Below, in pieces: positions 1 through 10,904 of a stretch of DNA of 64,000 nucleotides (position 1 is its first letter; every line of letters begins with the position of its first letter). The position numbers and the translations under genes are program-made. Origin of the DNA: Pelodera strongyloides (lineage: Eukaryota; Nematoda; Chromadorea; Rhabditida; Rhabditidae); contig JAANDG010000462.1 in the NCBI GenBank assembly GCA_036852015.1, positions 54,213-118,212 on the forward strand, written 5' to 3'. Below the pieces are notes generated by a model. It did no database searches and had not been told where the DNA came from. It was given only the letters and a program-made list of their open reading frames with translations.

Positions 1-77
1 AAGTTTAAGTTGTTAGGAGTTGAATACGTAGCGAATTCATCTTCAAAAAGACAAAGGAAATAACAAGAAATTTCCAG

Positions 78-1891
78 ATCAATTTCCGTAAGCACTGTGC
101 AGTGGCCGTTTATTTGGAGGACAATCCACTTATTGATTGGATGTTGGTTTTGGACGCGGATACTGGTCAGTTCAGATATTATGTTATTTAGATAAAAAAG
201 CGAAGCAGAAAACAGTAGGCAGCTCGGCGCGTTGAAGCAAACAGGGAATACTTTCTTTCCCATTTATTTTTCTCTAACTTTCAGCCGTTGTCAATCCAAA
301 TCATTGTATCGAGGAGTACATCGATGACCGTGTTGATGTAATTCTCTACGAAAGATTTTTCAATTTCGAAATCGCAGTTGGAAACTATTTGGTGAGTATA
401 AAACAGAAGTTGCATGGAAAAAGAAAAGAAAACGATATGCATAACTGTTGTGGATTTTTGCTCGTAATATTGAACCACAAAGCTGGCCCCAGTAGTAGTG
501 TTTTTATATGACAAAGTATGATTATTGTTAGGTGAAAAACACTGCTTATGGACGTCAGTTTGCCATGGATTTGGCTAATTTTGAATTTCGAAGGCCGCAG
601 CTTCCTTTTGGAAACTCCGAAAATGGGGTTTTGCATGTAAGTTTTGGTTCTATACTGGTAATCTAATCATCATCAACATACACTGCATAGCCTGATTTCT
701 TCTGGCTCTTTTTCAAAAGCCAATCATTTCTATCTTAAATTAGTGTAAATACAGATGCTTGTAATGGAGAAGGTCTTGGGCGAGACTGCAAAACCAGAAG
801 TCGATATGTGCAATAAAATATGGCTTCAGTCAAAGGACTACGATACCTATATGGCTTTTGTGCAGTGTAACAAGATGGTGTTGGGTAGGAACCCTCCTTT
901 AGATTAATATTTCCATTAAATATTTACGGATTACTCTATGTGAGTGTGTTTTCTTATCTTTCTACTGACAAAGAAAAGGATCGAACTTTAGTTGGATGGG
1001 CCAGGATCCTAAACACTAGCCTCTATACTACATAGCTTCCAGGCGCCAATCGTTTCTGGCCTGGCAAGATACGAATCCACCGGAGAGCACACAGTTTTGT
1101 GAGGGACGGAGACCTAACTGGTGATAGGTACACATTTTAGAACCATATATTTTATTGTTTCTGAATTACTGACTGGCGCACTTTTTCTTCAGATACTATA
1201 CACTTCACGCTCTTACGGTAGCTTCCTAGGGAAAACAATATTTCAAATAAATGTTTTTTTTAGGTTCTGCGAAATCGATTTTATGTTCCATGGTTGGAAG
1301 GGCCAGAATGTGAACGTTTCTGGCTGGGAGTCACCCTTTTCTGTAAGTTTCATATAAAAATTGTTGTATCCTTTGTTAGCGCGATAGCGCTAACAAAGGA
1401 TACAACAATAGCGCTAACATAGTTTGGGTTTTGCTATTGAGCTCGTACGTAGTCCAAAACTATAGTTCAACCGGAATTTGCTTAATGAACAAAAAATATA
1501 TAAAAAATAATTTAGCGCAAATTAAACCCAGCGGAGTGTGGTCAAAGTCTAAGTGGATGGCCGTACCGGCACAGTTACAATGTCACCGTACAACAGGTAA
1601 CTCTGCTAGTTGTTGTGATTTATTATAATTGAATAGTGATTTATTATAATTGTATAGCTATATATTTTGACGCAGTTATACAGGCATTCAAACCCACAGA
1701 ATTAGGTGGTTTCATTCTTATTATATTGTTATTTATTTCAGATTGGGGAAACCTTTAAAGGGTACGAGGTGGCTGGCGTAACTGGGTATCCAAGAGCTGG
1801 TCAGAAGATCCCTTGGTTAACAGTCGGGGACGTCTCTGCATGCTTCCCTCACTGTGAACCTGACATCAACGAATACAATGCTGTGTTCTAA
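78..1891 (+). CDS. DUF273-type putative glycosyltransferase, copy 1 (5' end outside window)
   Basis: Eight exons are supported: 78-165, 285-391, 532-636, 755-884, 1043-1127, 1264-1342, 1516-1596 and 1742-1891, giving 274 residues and a stop. Exon lengths and phases match the second copy at 13-17 kb almost one for one; only the first and last listed exons differ in length. The protein reads through [60 protein letters not shown] and ends in a Cys-rich CFPHCEP motif. This combination fits the nematode DUF273 family. The DADT motif resembles the DXD metal/nucleotide-sugar site of glycosyltransferases, so a Golgi transferase role is inferred, not shown. The N-terminal membrane anchor and about 240 residues lie upstream of the window. 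The exon at 1516 is read in frame RKLNPAECG, supported by RVINPNECG in copy 2. Confidence 0.85.
1361..1408. repeat. Perfect 22-bp inverted repeat with 4-base loop
   Basis: The arms TTGTTGTATCCTTTGTTAGC plus GC and their exact reverse complement flank the loop GATA. The hairpin lies in the intron between exons 1264-1342 and 1516-1596 of the DUF273-type gene, 18 bases after the donor. The motif GCGCTAACA occurs once more just downstream (about 1411). Confidence 0.9.
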
Positions 1892-4016
1892 ATATGTCTC
1901 GATGTTTTCTAGAGTCTGCAATCCACTGCCAATAGATAAATTTATTTCACTATTTGATGATTTTTCCTTTGAGTTGAGAACATTTTGAACCCAAATGACA
2001 TAGAGGGGGAACTATTGAACCGTTCCGAGAGTGCACGTTGAACCTATTGAAAGGTGAAGGACTTGCGTATTAAGGTTGCATGTAAGGCGCAGATAGAGGG
2101 AGAAAGCAAATAGAGAGGAAGGGAGAAAGCTAGGAAATAAAAAGGGGTGAGAGGCAAAGAATGATGGGAGAGTCAGAGAGAGAATATATTTTTTATATAT
2201 TTACTATTGTTTACTGCTGTATTCATAGTTCAGTACTGCGACTATTTACAACAAAATTTCAATTCTACTCGGTCGAAATTTCGATTTTATTGGTCTCGTG
2301 TGCACTTTCTCCCAAAACACCTAACGTGCGTCTACCACTGGTAGACCGCTCCCATTTCCAATTTGTTAGGCATACCAGAAGCGATTGGGAAATGAATACC
2401 AAAATGCCTCTCCCAGAGTGGCGCGAGAAAACGGGCTAATGGAACTAATACCATTATAACCTTTGAAGTTTAAAAGATATGGCTATAGCGAAACACTCTA
2501 AGAAAGATATAGGAACAGATAAACAAAATATAAAAACACTTTTTTCTTAGAATAGGGTTTGTTTCTTCGGTTCGACGTATTTTAATAATTTTTCTGGGTC
2601 ATAAGAATTTTTTTCATTATCTTTCATTCAGAAAATGCTAAGTGATTTTTAGCCGGTGACACGAAACCGATACAAGCGTTCCAAACTACAATTAATCGTT
2701 GATTGCACTCAGTTGTAAGTTAATTGCCCGAATTATCGCCTTTCACTAAAAGACTTAACCAACCTAAGGCTAATTGCCCGACGCGGTTAATTGAATGGGC
2801 TGCAAATGACCACTGAAAGACAAGTACCTAGCTAATTGCCCTACGCGGGTAATTGAATGGATTGAAAATGACAAATGACACCTCTAATTCGCGTAATCGA
2901 GATTTATGATGCTGATTCTTTGACCCGTTTTATTTTATTAGTTGCTGTATTAGTAAAACTATTTTAGTTAGTACTCCAGTATTACTATCACTATTTGTTT
3001 GGGTTTTCACGATTGGATGCTCCTAGTTTCAGTTTGTGTTATTAATTTCTTGAAACGTATCTCGCTGGGCGCAATGCCTCAAGTCATTCCTGTACGCCTT
3101 TTCATCCACGCCACCAAAACACGAAAAATTAGCATAATCATGAGACATGCAAATTTGACGCTTGTTAGACATCCCAACCAGTTTCGCACAGTTGTCTTCA
3201 GCAGACGGGTGCGCTCCCTCTCTCACTTTACCTTTTACTGTATAGTGTCATTGTCATACTGGTAGGTGCCCCTACTCTTTCTTATCTTCCCAGTACTAAA
3301 TTCTTTATTCGTTATGTTTTCGTATATTATTCTTTGTGTAATATTCACTTTTAGTTTGACCACGTCTTCCAGGACGTCCTCGCTGAGTTCGTTGTCAAGG
3401 ACGCGGGACAGCTCAAGGACTACGGAATACACGGTGGGCCTTTTCCATGTATACCAATGATTCAAGACGTGTACATACTCTGGGAAATTTGCATATGATA
3501 CGAATTTTCTTGTATCCTATTCCCATTTTTGGTACATAAGATAATCTCCTATGCAAATTTCGAAAGTAGGTACACCGTACACGACCTTAATGATATTAAC
3601 ATACCCTAAGTGAACACAATTGAACACAATTAATAGCTGAGATGTATCTTTGCTCTTGCATTTTCTTGAGCACTGGCAACTTTCGTACCATAAAAACGTA
3701 TGCAGTTATTTTGTTTTGCGTTTCTTTTCCCCGAAAACCTTCAAGCCTCTTTCGTTTCAACCCTAAGAATATTTTATTTGGAAAGTATTTCTTCGAAAGT
3801 GGATTGTTTATATTCGCATGAGCTGTAGGTCTTTTATTCGTGCCCGTCCCTAACAGTATACTGGGCTTGTTCAGATAGACTAGCGATACCGTAAGCCCGG
3901 CTCTGCTTAATTTCCCCAAGTTTTCCTAAGCGTTCAGTGCTTCGCTAATCAAAAGAATAACCGTGGGCTAATTCACGAATAGTAGTGAGTTCCCCAATTG
4001 ATCGGGCCGGCCTAAC
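1892..4016. other. Intergenic stretch with short dispersed repeats
   Basis: No confident gene. Around 2720-2870 the pattern AATTGCCC-ACGCGG-TAATTGAATGG occurs in imperfect copies. A purine-rich patch lies near 2095-2170. An open segment at 3355-3498 follows a TTTTAG acceptor and is listed separately. The open frame on the minus strand at 3596-3919 has no splice or family support. Confidence 0.5.
3355..3498 (+). other. Possible 3' terminal exon, unassigned
   Basis: After the acceptor ATTCACTTTTAG, 48 codons are open and end in TGA. The translation contains AEFVVKDAGQLKDYGIHGG and PMIQDVYILWEICI, which has ordinary coding composition. No upstream exon or family could be tied to it. It may be a fragment of a decayed gene. 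Confidence 0.25.
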
Positions 4017-4258
4017 TCGTGAGTACCGCAGTGCGCGCGTAGCGCAGTGCGCGAGTACCGCACTAGGTGAGTACCCCAGTGCGAGTAACGCAGTGGGCGA
4101 GTACCCTAGTGCGTGAGTACCGCAGTGCGCGACTAGCGCAGTGCGTGAGTACCGCAGTGCGCGAGTACCGCAGTAGGTGAGTACCCCAGTGCGAGTAACG
4201 CAGTGGGCGAGTACCCTAGTGCGCGAGTACCGCAGTGCGTGAGTTGCGCCGGCCTTGT
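4017..4258. repeat. Tandem array of about 14-base units with a longer period
   Basis: Variants of GCGAGTACCGCAGT (GTGAGTACCCCAGT, GCGAGTACCCTAGT, GCGAGTAACGCAGT) are repeated head to tail about 17 times. The block with CACTAGGTGAGTACCCCAGT recurs as CAGTAGGTGAGTACCCCAGT roughly 110 bases later, so there is a higher-order repeat. The long minus-strand open frame here is a product of the repeat and is not called as a gene. Confidence 0.85.
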
Positions 4259-4851
4259 ACATTATTTTTATTTTTGAAGCACTTGGCTCTTGGGAAAACT
4301 TGCTTTTAGGAAGTTAGGATAAAAAACCTTTTGGTATTAAGTGGGAAGTTGGGTCTTGATTTACAGGTTATGCAACTAATTAGTAATTACATTTAATTGG
4401 TTTAATTTGTTATCAATTTTCTCGATATCGTCATAATTCTGCAATTTTTCTTCTCGTTATACTTTTAGGAAAGTTCGATATATCGCTGGCGAACGGCAAC
4501 GAGAAACGCACGGACTGCCTTGAGGAAAGAACGGAAACGCTGGCAGAAGGAACTGCTCGTGGGCCGGACACTTCGAGCAAACTGGACCTCTCTGCTACTC
4601 TTCTCCTGCTTCGCTCGGAGTCTGTCGAGCAAGGACAAGAAATACAGCTTGAACACTGTAACTACCACTTGAAAGGCGCTCCGAAGTATTAAAAGGTAAG
4701 TTCAATGCATTTTGTTGAAATATTCACGATTGTATGAGGCAACTCCTCGCTTTCTCCCTTTCCTCTCACTCTCCCTCTATCACGCTCCCGCTCTTTCTCT
4801 CTCGGGTAAAAGCACCCCTAAGACTAACCTTACACTCAAGTTGTAATTTAG

Positions 4852-5199
4852 GGTGTCGGTGCCATGCCAGCAAACATGGAGAATTATGACTACAACTACT
4901 CCATCATGAACAGGAAATCTAGCTCTTTCGTGCTCCTCTTCGACATGACAAGGACCATTTTTTCGCTCCACGTATGTCTCGCGGTCCCTTGAAATCCAGA
5001 ATATAAAAGTACATTTCCAAGTACTCTGTTTCTCTGCCTCCTTTTTATTCCTTTTTGAATTCATACCATACACATATGTATGATAAGCTTTCTATTTCAG
5101 GCACATGGACCACGAAACAAGCTGAAGACGGCGAGCAATTTATCCTCCGAACTTCGTCGTCTACATCCTCTGCCTAGCCCTCTGCTGGACGCGTCGTGA
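4852..5199 (+). other. Possible two-exon 3' gene end, unassigned
   Basis: An exon-like segment 4852-4971 (acceptor GTAATTTAG, donor GTATGT, 40 codons, containing MPANMENYDYNYSIMNRKSS) is followed in phase by 5101-5199 (acceptor CTATTTCAG, 33 codons then TGA, starting AHGPRNKLKTASNLSSELRR). A further exon-like piece at 4467-4690 is open in one frame up to a TAA just before a GTAAGT, so it cannot be joined in phase. No family was recognised. The other two frames of 5101-5250 are also partly open, so the reading is uncertain. Confidence 0.25.
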
Positions 5200-5255
5200 G
5201 CATTACAAGGTGCATGGACCACCCAGGAACAAAGGAGAACACATTCGAGGTGAGA

Positions 5256-5370
5256 ATCTCTCTCTCTCTCTCTCTCACTCTCTCTCTCCATCTCTCTGTC
5301 TCTCTCTATCTCTCTCTTTCTCTATCTCTTTCTCTATCTCTCTCTGACTCTTCTCTCTCTCTCTCTCTCT

Positions 5371-5433
<63 letters not shown>

Positions 5434-6292
5434 CTCTCTCTCTATCCCTATCCCTCTCTCTCTATCTCTATCTCTGTCTCTTCTCTCTCTCTATCTCTAT
5501 CTCTGTCTCTTCTCTCTCTTCTGTCTCTCTGTATCTCTATCCCTCTATCTGTCTGTCTGTCTATCTCTCTATCTCTCTATCTCTCTATCTCTCTATCTTT
5601 CTATCTCTCTCTCTACTCTCTCTACTCTCTCTACTCTCTCTACTCTCTCTCTACTCTCTCTACTCTCTCTACTCGCTCTACTCGCTCTACTCGCTCTACT
5701 CGCTCTACTCTCTCCACTGAGACCCAATGAGTTGCGCGCCGCACCAGTTCGGGACACAAAATGCGCGCCGCAAAGAAATGGGAAACAAAATGGGCGCCGA
5801 ATTGAAATGGGGCGCAAAAATTCGCGCCCGGTGCGGAAAACACTTTTCTTGGTTCGGCGCGCAATTTGCGCATCTTTTCGCACCTTTTCCCTTTTCGGTA
5901 ACGTTTTTGAAAGCGTTCGGAGGATCTGCCGTAAGTGCAATTGTTGTACTATATTTTGCGCAAGCACAGTTCTCGTATGTGTTGTGTGTCCGAGTGGACT
6001 AAAGCGCTGTTTAGAGAAAGTATCTAACAAGAGTGTAGGTTCGAATCTTTTTTTGCGTTTCGGTGTCTACTCTTTCTACTCTCTCTACTCTCTCTACGCT
6101 CTCTACTCTCTACTCTCTCTACTCTCTCTCTCCACTCTCTCTACTCTCTCTACTCTCTCTACTCTCTCTACTCTCTCTACTCTCTCTCTCTCTACCCTCT
6201 TTCTCTATCCCTCTCTAACTCTCTCTATCACTCTCTATCTCTCTCTACTCTCTATCTCTCTATCTCTATATGCCTCTCTACTCTCTTCACAA
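5256..6292. repeat. CT-rich microsatellite tract with a long T run
   Basis: 5256-5720 is mostly (CT)n, CTATCT and CTCTCTA units interrupted by an uninterrupted run of about 62 T near 5372-5433. A second CTCTCTA array fills 6065-6292. Between them (5725-5900) is a GC-rich piece with repeated GCGCGCCG-type motifs. Open frames through this tract translate as Leu/Ser repeats and are not genes. Confidence 0.9.
5975..6056 (+). repeat. tRNA-like unit (SINE head or tRNA pseudogene)
   Basis: GTCCGAGTGGACTAAAGCGC resembles the A box of Leu/Ser tRNAs, and GGTTCGAATC about 35 bases later is a near-perfect B box. A run of seven T follows at once, as expected of a Pol III terminator. The acceptor stem does not pair well, so this is not called as a functional tRNA. 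It is flanked on both sides by CT-rich arrays. Confidence 0.45.
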
Positions 6293-6323
6293 ATTCTCCG
6301 TTTCTAAACATTTGCTAATTCAG

Positions 6324-6695
6324 GTCAAATACTGTCTATCGAAGTGCGGAGTGGATCTGTCTGGCTCGTTTTCACTCATTGCGTTCCGACTGGCTGAAGT
6401 CTCGAAGGCTTCACAACCGTACTATCTGAAAACTACGTTACCACTCCCACAACAATGTGACGATACCCATGCCACACTCAATCAGGTAATGTTTCTGCTT
6501 CTGATTCCGATGTCGCAAATGTCATTCTACATGCGATCATTCTATGCGAACAACGCATCATGCTATACACCATAAGACTCCGCCCCTGCATCCTTTCTCT
6601 GTGTTCGGTTGCTGTGACCTTTATCTGTACAGCTGACGCTTATAGTAAAACCACTTATTTTCATTTTGTTTCAGTTCTGCAATGCACTGCGATGA
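6324..6695 (+). other. Possible last two exons of an unrecognised gene
   Basis: 6324-6485 follows TAATTCAG, ends at GTAATG and is open for 54 codons (VKYCLSKCGVDLSGSFSLIA and onward, four Cys). In phase 0 it joins 6675-6695 after TTTGTTTCAG, which adds six residues and a TGA. The sequence has coding character, but the upstream exons are lost in the CT-rich repeat and the family was not recognised. Another frame of the second segment (MSGDPAATALLFEYDDLESL) is also open. Confidence 0.3.
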
Positions 6696-6699
6696 GTGG

Positions 6700-8190
6700 A
6701 GACCCGGCTGCGACAGCTTTGTTGTTCGAATATGATGATTTGGAAAGTCTGGATGCCGCAAGCAAGCGGACATACGACAGATTCCTCCAATGTTTTGTGC
6801 CCTTCCCTTTTCACCCCTCCTCAAATAATAAAGATTTACAGAGGGGGGGGGGGCTGGCTCAACGTGTTGTGCTACTCTTGTGCATTATGGTTGTTCTGTG
6901 ATATTATGTTTCCTACTTTCCCCAAACTGTCCTACGAATCTGGGAAATGGAGAATTGCGACTTGTAAGACTGCCTGGTTCGAAGTTCATTTCTGTTACTT
7001 GAATCCTCCCCGAATGTCGAAGGGGTGGATTGTTTGATTATGGTTTTGATGTGCTGCTTAAAGGGAATATGTAGGCCCTTTTTGAAGTTAAGCTGTATTA
7101 ATAGAATGCGTGTTGCCCATTAAGGAAACAATAACAAAAGTTGTCTACAATTACCCACTTAAAAGAAAATCAATTACAAAGCTCGCCTTTTCCATAGTAA
7201 ACGCTAATTCGGACCCCTTGCATAAATTTGGGTCTGATTGAATAAATTTCAGTTTAAATCGGCAAATAGCAAGATTCAAGATGCAGCGCATTCCAATTTC
7301 GTATTTACATATTAAGTCGCCTATTTAAATTAACGTCTGGTATGGAAACGCTAGTTTCGCTTTTTTTTTGCTCATTTTGAGCGCCTACATATTCGCTTTA
7401 ACTTTTCGTAACTTTTTGTTGGACAACTTTTCTACACAAATATTTGGTCGCTTGAAACTGAAACTTGAAATCGAACTTTCGCTATACTTTAGCCTTTCAA
7501 CAATGTTGCCGACACACACCTACGGCTAAGATCTGTTGTGCCGACCCCTTTTAAATTTAAAGAAAAGTTCGCTGACTACTGTACTACAATATTCGCAAAA
7601 CAGCACTTTTCTCTACGCTCACGTCGCTCTACGCGGAAAACTACATTATGCGGATATTGTACGAGTAAAACAACAGTAATTATACAAAGGTTTACGCGAA
7701 AGTACTGTGCGTTTAGGTCTTAGAACATCAAAGTGAATAAGCCATTACGCCAACTATCGGCCAACGGAATACCTGCTTATTGTTAGTTCTGAATGTATAG
7801 TTCTGCCCACATTAAAACTGCCAATCATGCTCATCGGCGGTACCCCTTACGCGTTTATCCGTCCTTTCTTAATGATGGTATGCTAACCGCAGTTGACTAA
7901 CATCTCACCTCTGACCAGCGGCGAGGCCTTAGTGGCTTATTGATACACCGGTATAACGATCGCTGAACAACGTTTGCAATGGTTCTTTCCGTAGCATTGT
8001 CTAATGTGGTGATTAAACCCCTATTCACCTAGGGTAATCATCGCAAGACTGCGCAACAGACATCACCCTGCGAAACAGACAAATCACAACATACTGTTTT
8101 ATCGCCCTTCCAAATCTGATTGTGGGATAGCGCTGTCACTAAACGCCGCGGCATATTACTTGTAATCGTATCGTAGCAGCTTCCATATGA
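6700..8190. other. Gene-free stretch
   Basis: I see no splice-supported exon on either strand. A G8 run lies near 6843 and a T9 run near 7363. Short open frames here lack coding character. Confidence 0.4.
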
Positions 8191-8289
8191 CGCCTAGGTC
8201 ATGACAGTAATCCCGGTGACAGTAACTTTTACAATGGTTTCCCCAACCAATAAAGAACGACACCGTGGTGAATGACAAAATCCATGTGC

Positions 8290-8481
8290 AGCACCAAAGC
8301 AAAGTATACTATATAGAGAAGAGAGAAAAACAAGGAATGAGAAAGAGACATAGAAAGAAAGTAAAATAAATGCCTTCTTTCTGACGCGGACCTGCAAATT
8401 GAAGCATTAGTTGCTGCCGAAGAGTGGTAAAGCTCATAATTCGAAATTGATGAGTGTGTTGAGAGGAACACAGACAAATAA

Positions 8482-8516
<35 letters not shown>

Positions 8517-9035
8517 GTGAGAGAAAGAGTGAGAGAGGTACGTCAAACAATAATGGAAGAAGGCAGGGAGAAAAGAAAGTGCAGGAAGCATACATGTGAG
8601 AGAGAAAATAGAGACATGAAGAGAGAATCACAGAAGAAAACGAATGAAAGAGAGAGAGTGAGTGAGATACAGAGGGGAAAAGAGAGGGCACCCATGGAAA
8701 CAGTGCTGAGATACCCATTCGTGGCCATTATTATACAACATCGTCTAGTAGAGCTAGCTTCAGTTTGTGAAACTACGTGGGATCCTGCACATCTACAAAA
8801 TCAGTATCGTGGAATTTTTGTTGACGCATAATTTTCTACTACGCACTCCTTACAATTAGTCAATGTTTCCAAGAAGATTAACCGCATGTTTTAGAATTTT
8901 AACCAAGTATAATACATAGAGACAGAGAGGAAAAATAATACAGAGATAGAGGGGGAGAGAGAGAGAGAGAGATGGAGAGAGAGAGTGAGATGGAGAGAGT
9001 GAGATGAAGAGAGTGAGAGAGTGAGAGAGAGACTG
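8290..9035. repeat. GA-rich low-complexity tract
   Basis: (GA)n blocks at about 8494-8530 and 8950-9030, with purine-rich sequence between them. Arg/Glu- or Ser/Leu-repeat open frames on both strands follow from this composition and are not called as genes. Confidence 0.85.
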
Positions 9036-9474
9036 AACCCATGTTTGACGTGAGGTGAGAGGAGTCTATTGTTACAACACTGGCTTCCACCGTAGACATC
9101 GGGCTTATTTGCACTTCCTTGTACGTATATTTCTCTCGTTTCACAACATTTGACATCGTGAACTATATTTGAGTCTTGCGCATAGCCTTTATATTCTTGT
9201 TACTTGCACTGACGCGTACTTTAGGTGAGAACATCTAATTAGTTTCATAATCTTTTATTAGAGATAGGTTTACTTCCAATTGTCAATAAGTGTGGTGCAC
9301 GATATGACTCTGGTTTTTTGACGTTGTATTGTATGTTAGCATTTGAGTTAGACCATATGAATGGAGTTATTTGCCACCTAAGTGAGAATTTGCTACAAAA
9401 TCTCAGTTGAATTCCTGCTTGATGTACAGGTATACAATGCACTACATAAATTGCCAGACTGTAAGGGCTACCTG

Positions 9475-10080
9475 AGGTAGACAGGGGGCTTAACCGTAGC
9501 TACATATGCTACAACATTTGAAGAAATAACTAAGCTTAACCGTAGCCGTAGCTACATATGCTATAACATTTGAAGAAATAATGCTCACCGTAACGTTATG
9601 GAAGTTCGTGAAACCCAATGGTAACAACTAGCTGGTGAGAGTGTGAGGGAGCTCTGTTATCAGTGATTTCCTTTAGTATCAGATGGTGTCCTTCTATCAG
9701 TTAATGGGTTGGGGTGGCATTCTGACACATTATATTCCAAAGACACAGAATCTTTAGTCTTCCATTGATTCACCTTTCTGTATCGATGCCGTCAAATTTA
9801 TACTATATAAGGTTGGTGTTTATTGATAGATACAGTGTAATTTGCATTAGCAAGTGGCCAAAATTAGCAAGCAGTAAAAATTAGCATGTCCTGGTAAAAT
9901 TAGCAAGCAGCGAAAATTAACATGTCCTGGCAAAAATTAGCAAGTAACAGTAAGTGACAAGTGAGTATTTGCATTGATCAACTCTTCTTTATATCATTAA
10001 TGCCGTCAAAGTTCTACTATATAAGGTTGGTATACTTTGGTAAATACAGCATGATTACATCAATATAAGATACTTCTTGA
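9475..10080. repeat. Local duplications
   Basis: GCTTAACCGTAGCTACATAT and the following CATTTGAAGAAATAA are present twice at about 9489-9582. AAATTAGCAAG/AAATTAGCATGTCCTGG units recur from 9850 to 9955. The segment GCCGTCAAA-TACTATATAAGGTTGGT occurs at about 9788 and again at about 10003. This looks like locally expanded, diverging repeat DNA. Confidence 0.7.
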
Positions 10081-10739
10081 AAAAAAAGATGCTTAGAGTG
10101 TGGTAAGAGGTAAGAGAAAGAGAGAGAAAAAACGAACGCCTAAGCAAAGAGTTGGAATAAAGGTTCCTTTCACTTCACGTGCAAAGAATAAGCAAACAAA
10201 CAAATAAACAAAAAAGATGAGTTCGCGCTATGAGAGACCATTTTCTGTAAAGATTTTGGGCATATACAAGTCCAACTCTTTTAAAAGTAGTTTTATCATA
10301 TATATTTTTATAAATCTAATTATTTTATTTTATTTCATCGTCACGCTAAGCGGTTTGCGGCTTACGTTTATATGCTTACTTACTTACCTACGTTTCAAAC
10401 TTACAACTTAAATTTTAAAGAAGACGATTTTTTTTTGAATGTGTGTGAGTTTCTTCGTCTAACCATTGACAGCAATGGGTTTTTATGTGTTTTTCAATGT
10501 TTGGGCCAAACTAGAACATTGTGATTTGTTGAGTATTTTGTTTTTAAATAAAAATTCAACATCTATTTAGATCTTGCCTTCTTCGGATATCAGCCAAATG
10601 CATTTCACTAACCAACTGTGACACAAAGGATATGTTTTGTCACAAAAGGTCGGTTTTCATTTTTGGTTACTCATAATCTTGTCATTTTTTTTCTTCCTAT
10701 CATCAACATAAACATGTTATATCACGCTATCCCTCTTTC

Positions 10740-10830
10740 TAAATATCTCTCTATGTCTATATATATATATCTTTCTATACCTCTCTTCCTTTCTAACTAT
10801 CTCTCTTTCTACTCTCTTTCCATATCTCTC

Positions 10831-10901
<71 letters not shown>
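10740..10901. repeat. (TA)n microsatellite with CT-rich flank
   Basis: A CT/TA-rich lead runs into an uninterrupted (TA)n of roughly 65 bases ending near 10900. Confidence 0.9.

Positions 10902-10904
<3 letters not shown>

Noticed and set aside
3596..3919. 107-codon minus-strand open frame
   Set aside because: No splice signals, family motifs or 3' signal support it.
4017..4258. CRISPR-like array
   Set aside because: Units follow each other without unique spacers, and the host is a nematode; it is a simple tandem repeat.
5196..5720. 174-codon plus-strand open frame in the CT tract
   Set aside because: It translates as Ser/Leu/Tyr/Phe repeats from (CT)n and poly-T; it has no coding composition.
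8194..8831. Cluster of 60-120-codon frames
   Set aside because: The GA-rich low-complexity DNA yields Arg/Glu or Ser/Leu repeats in every frame.
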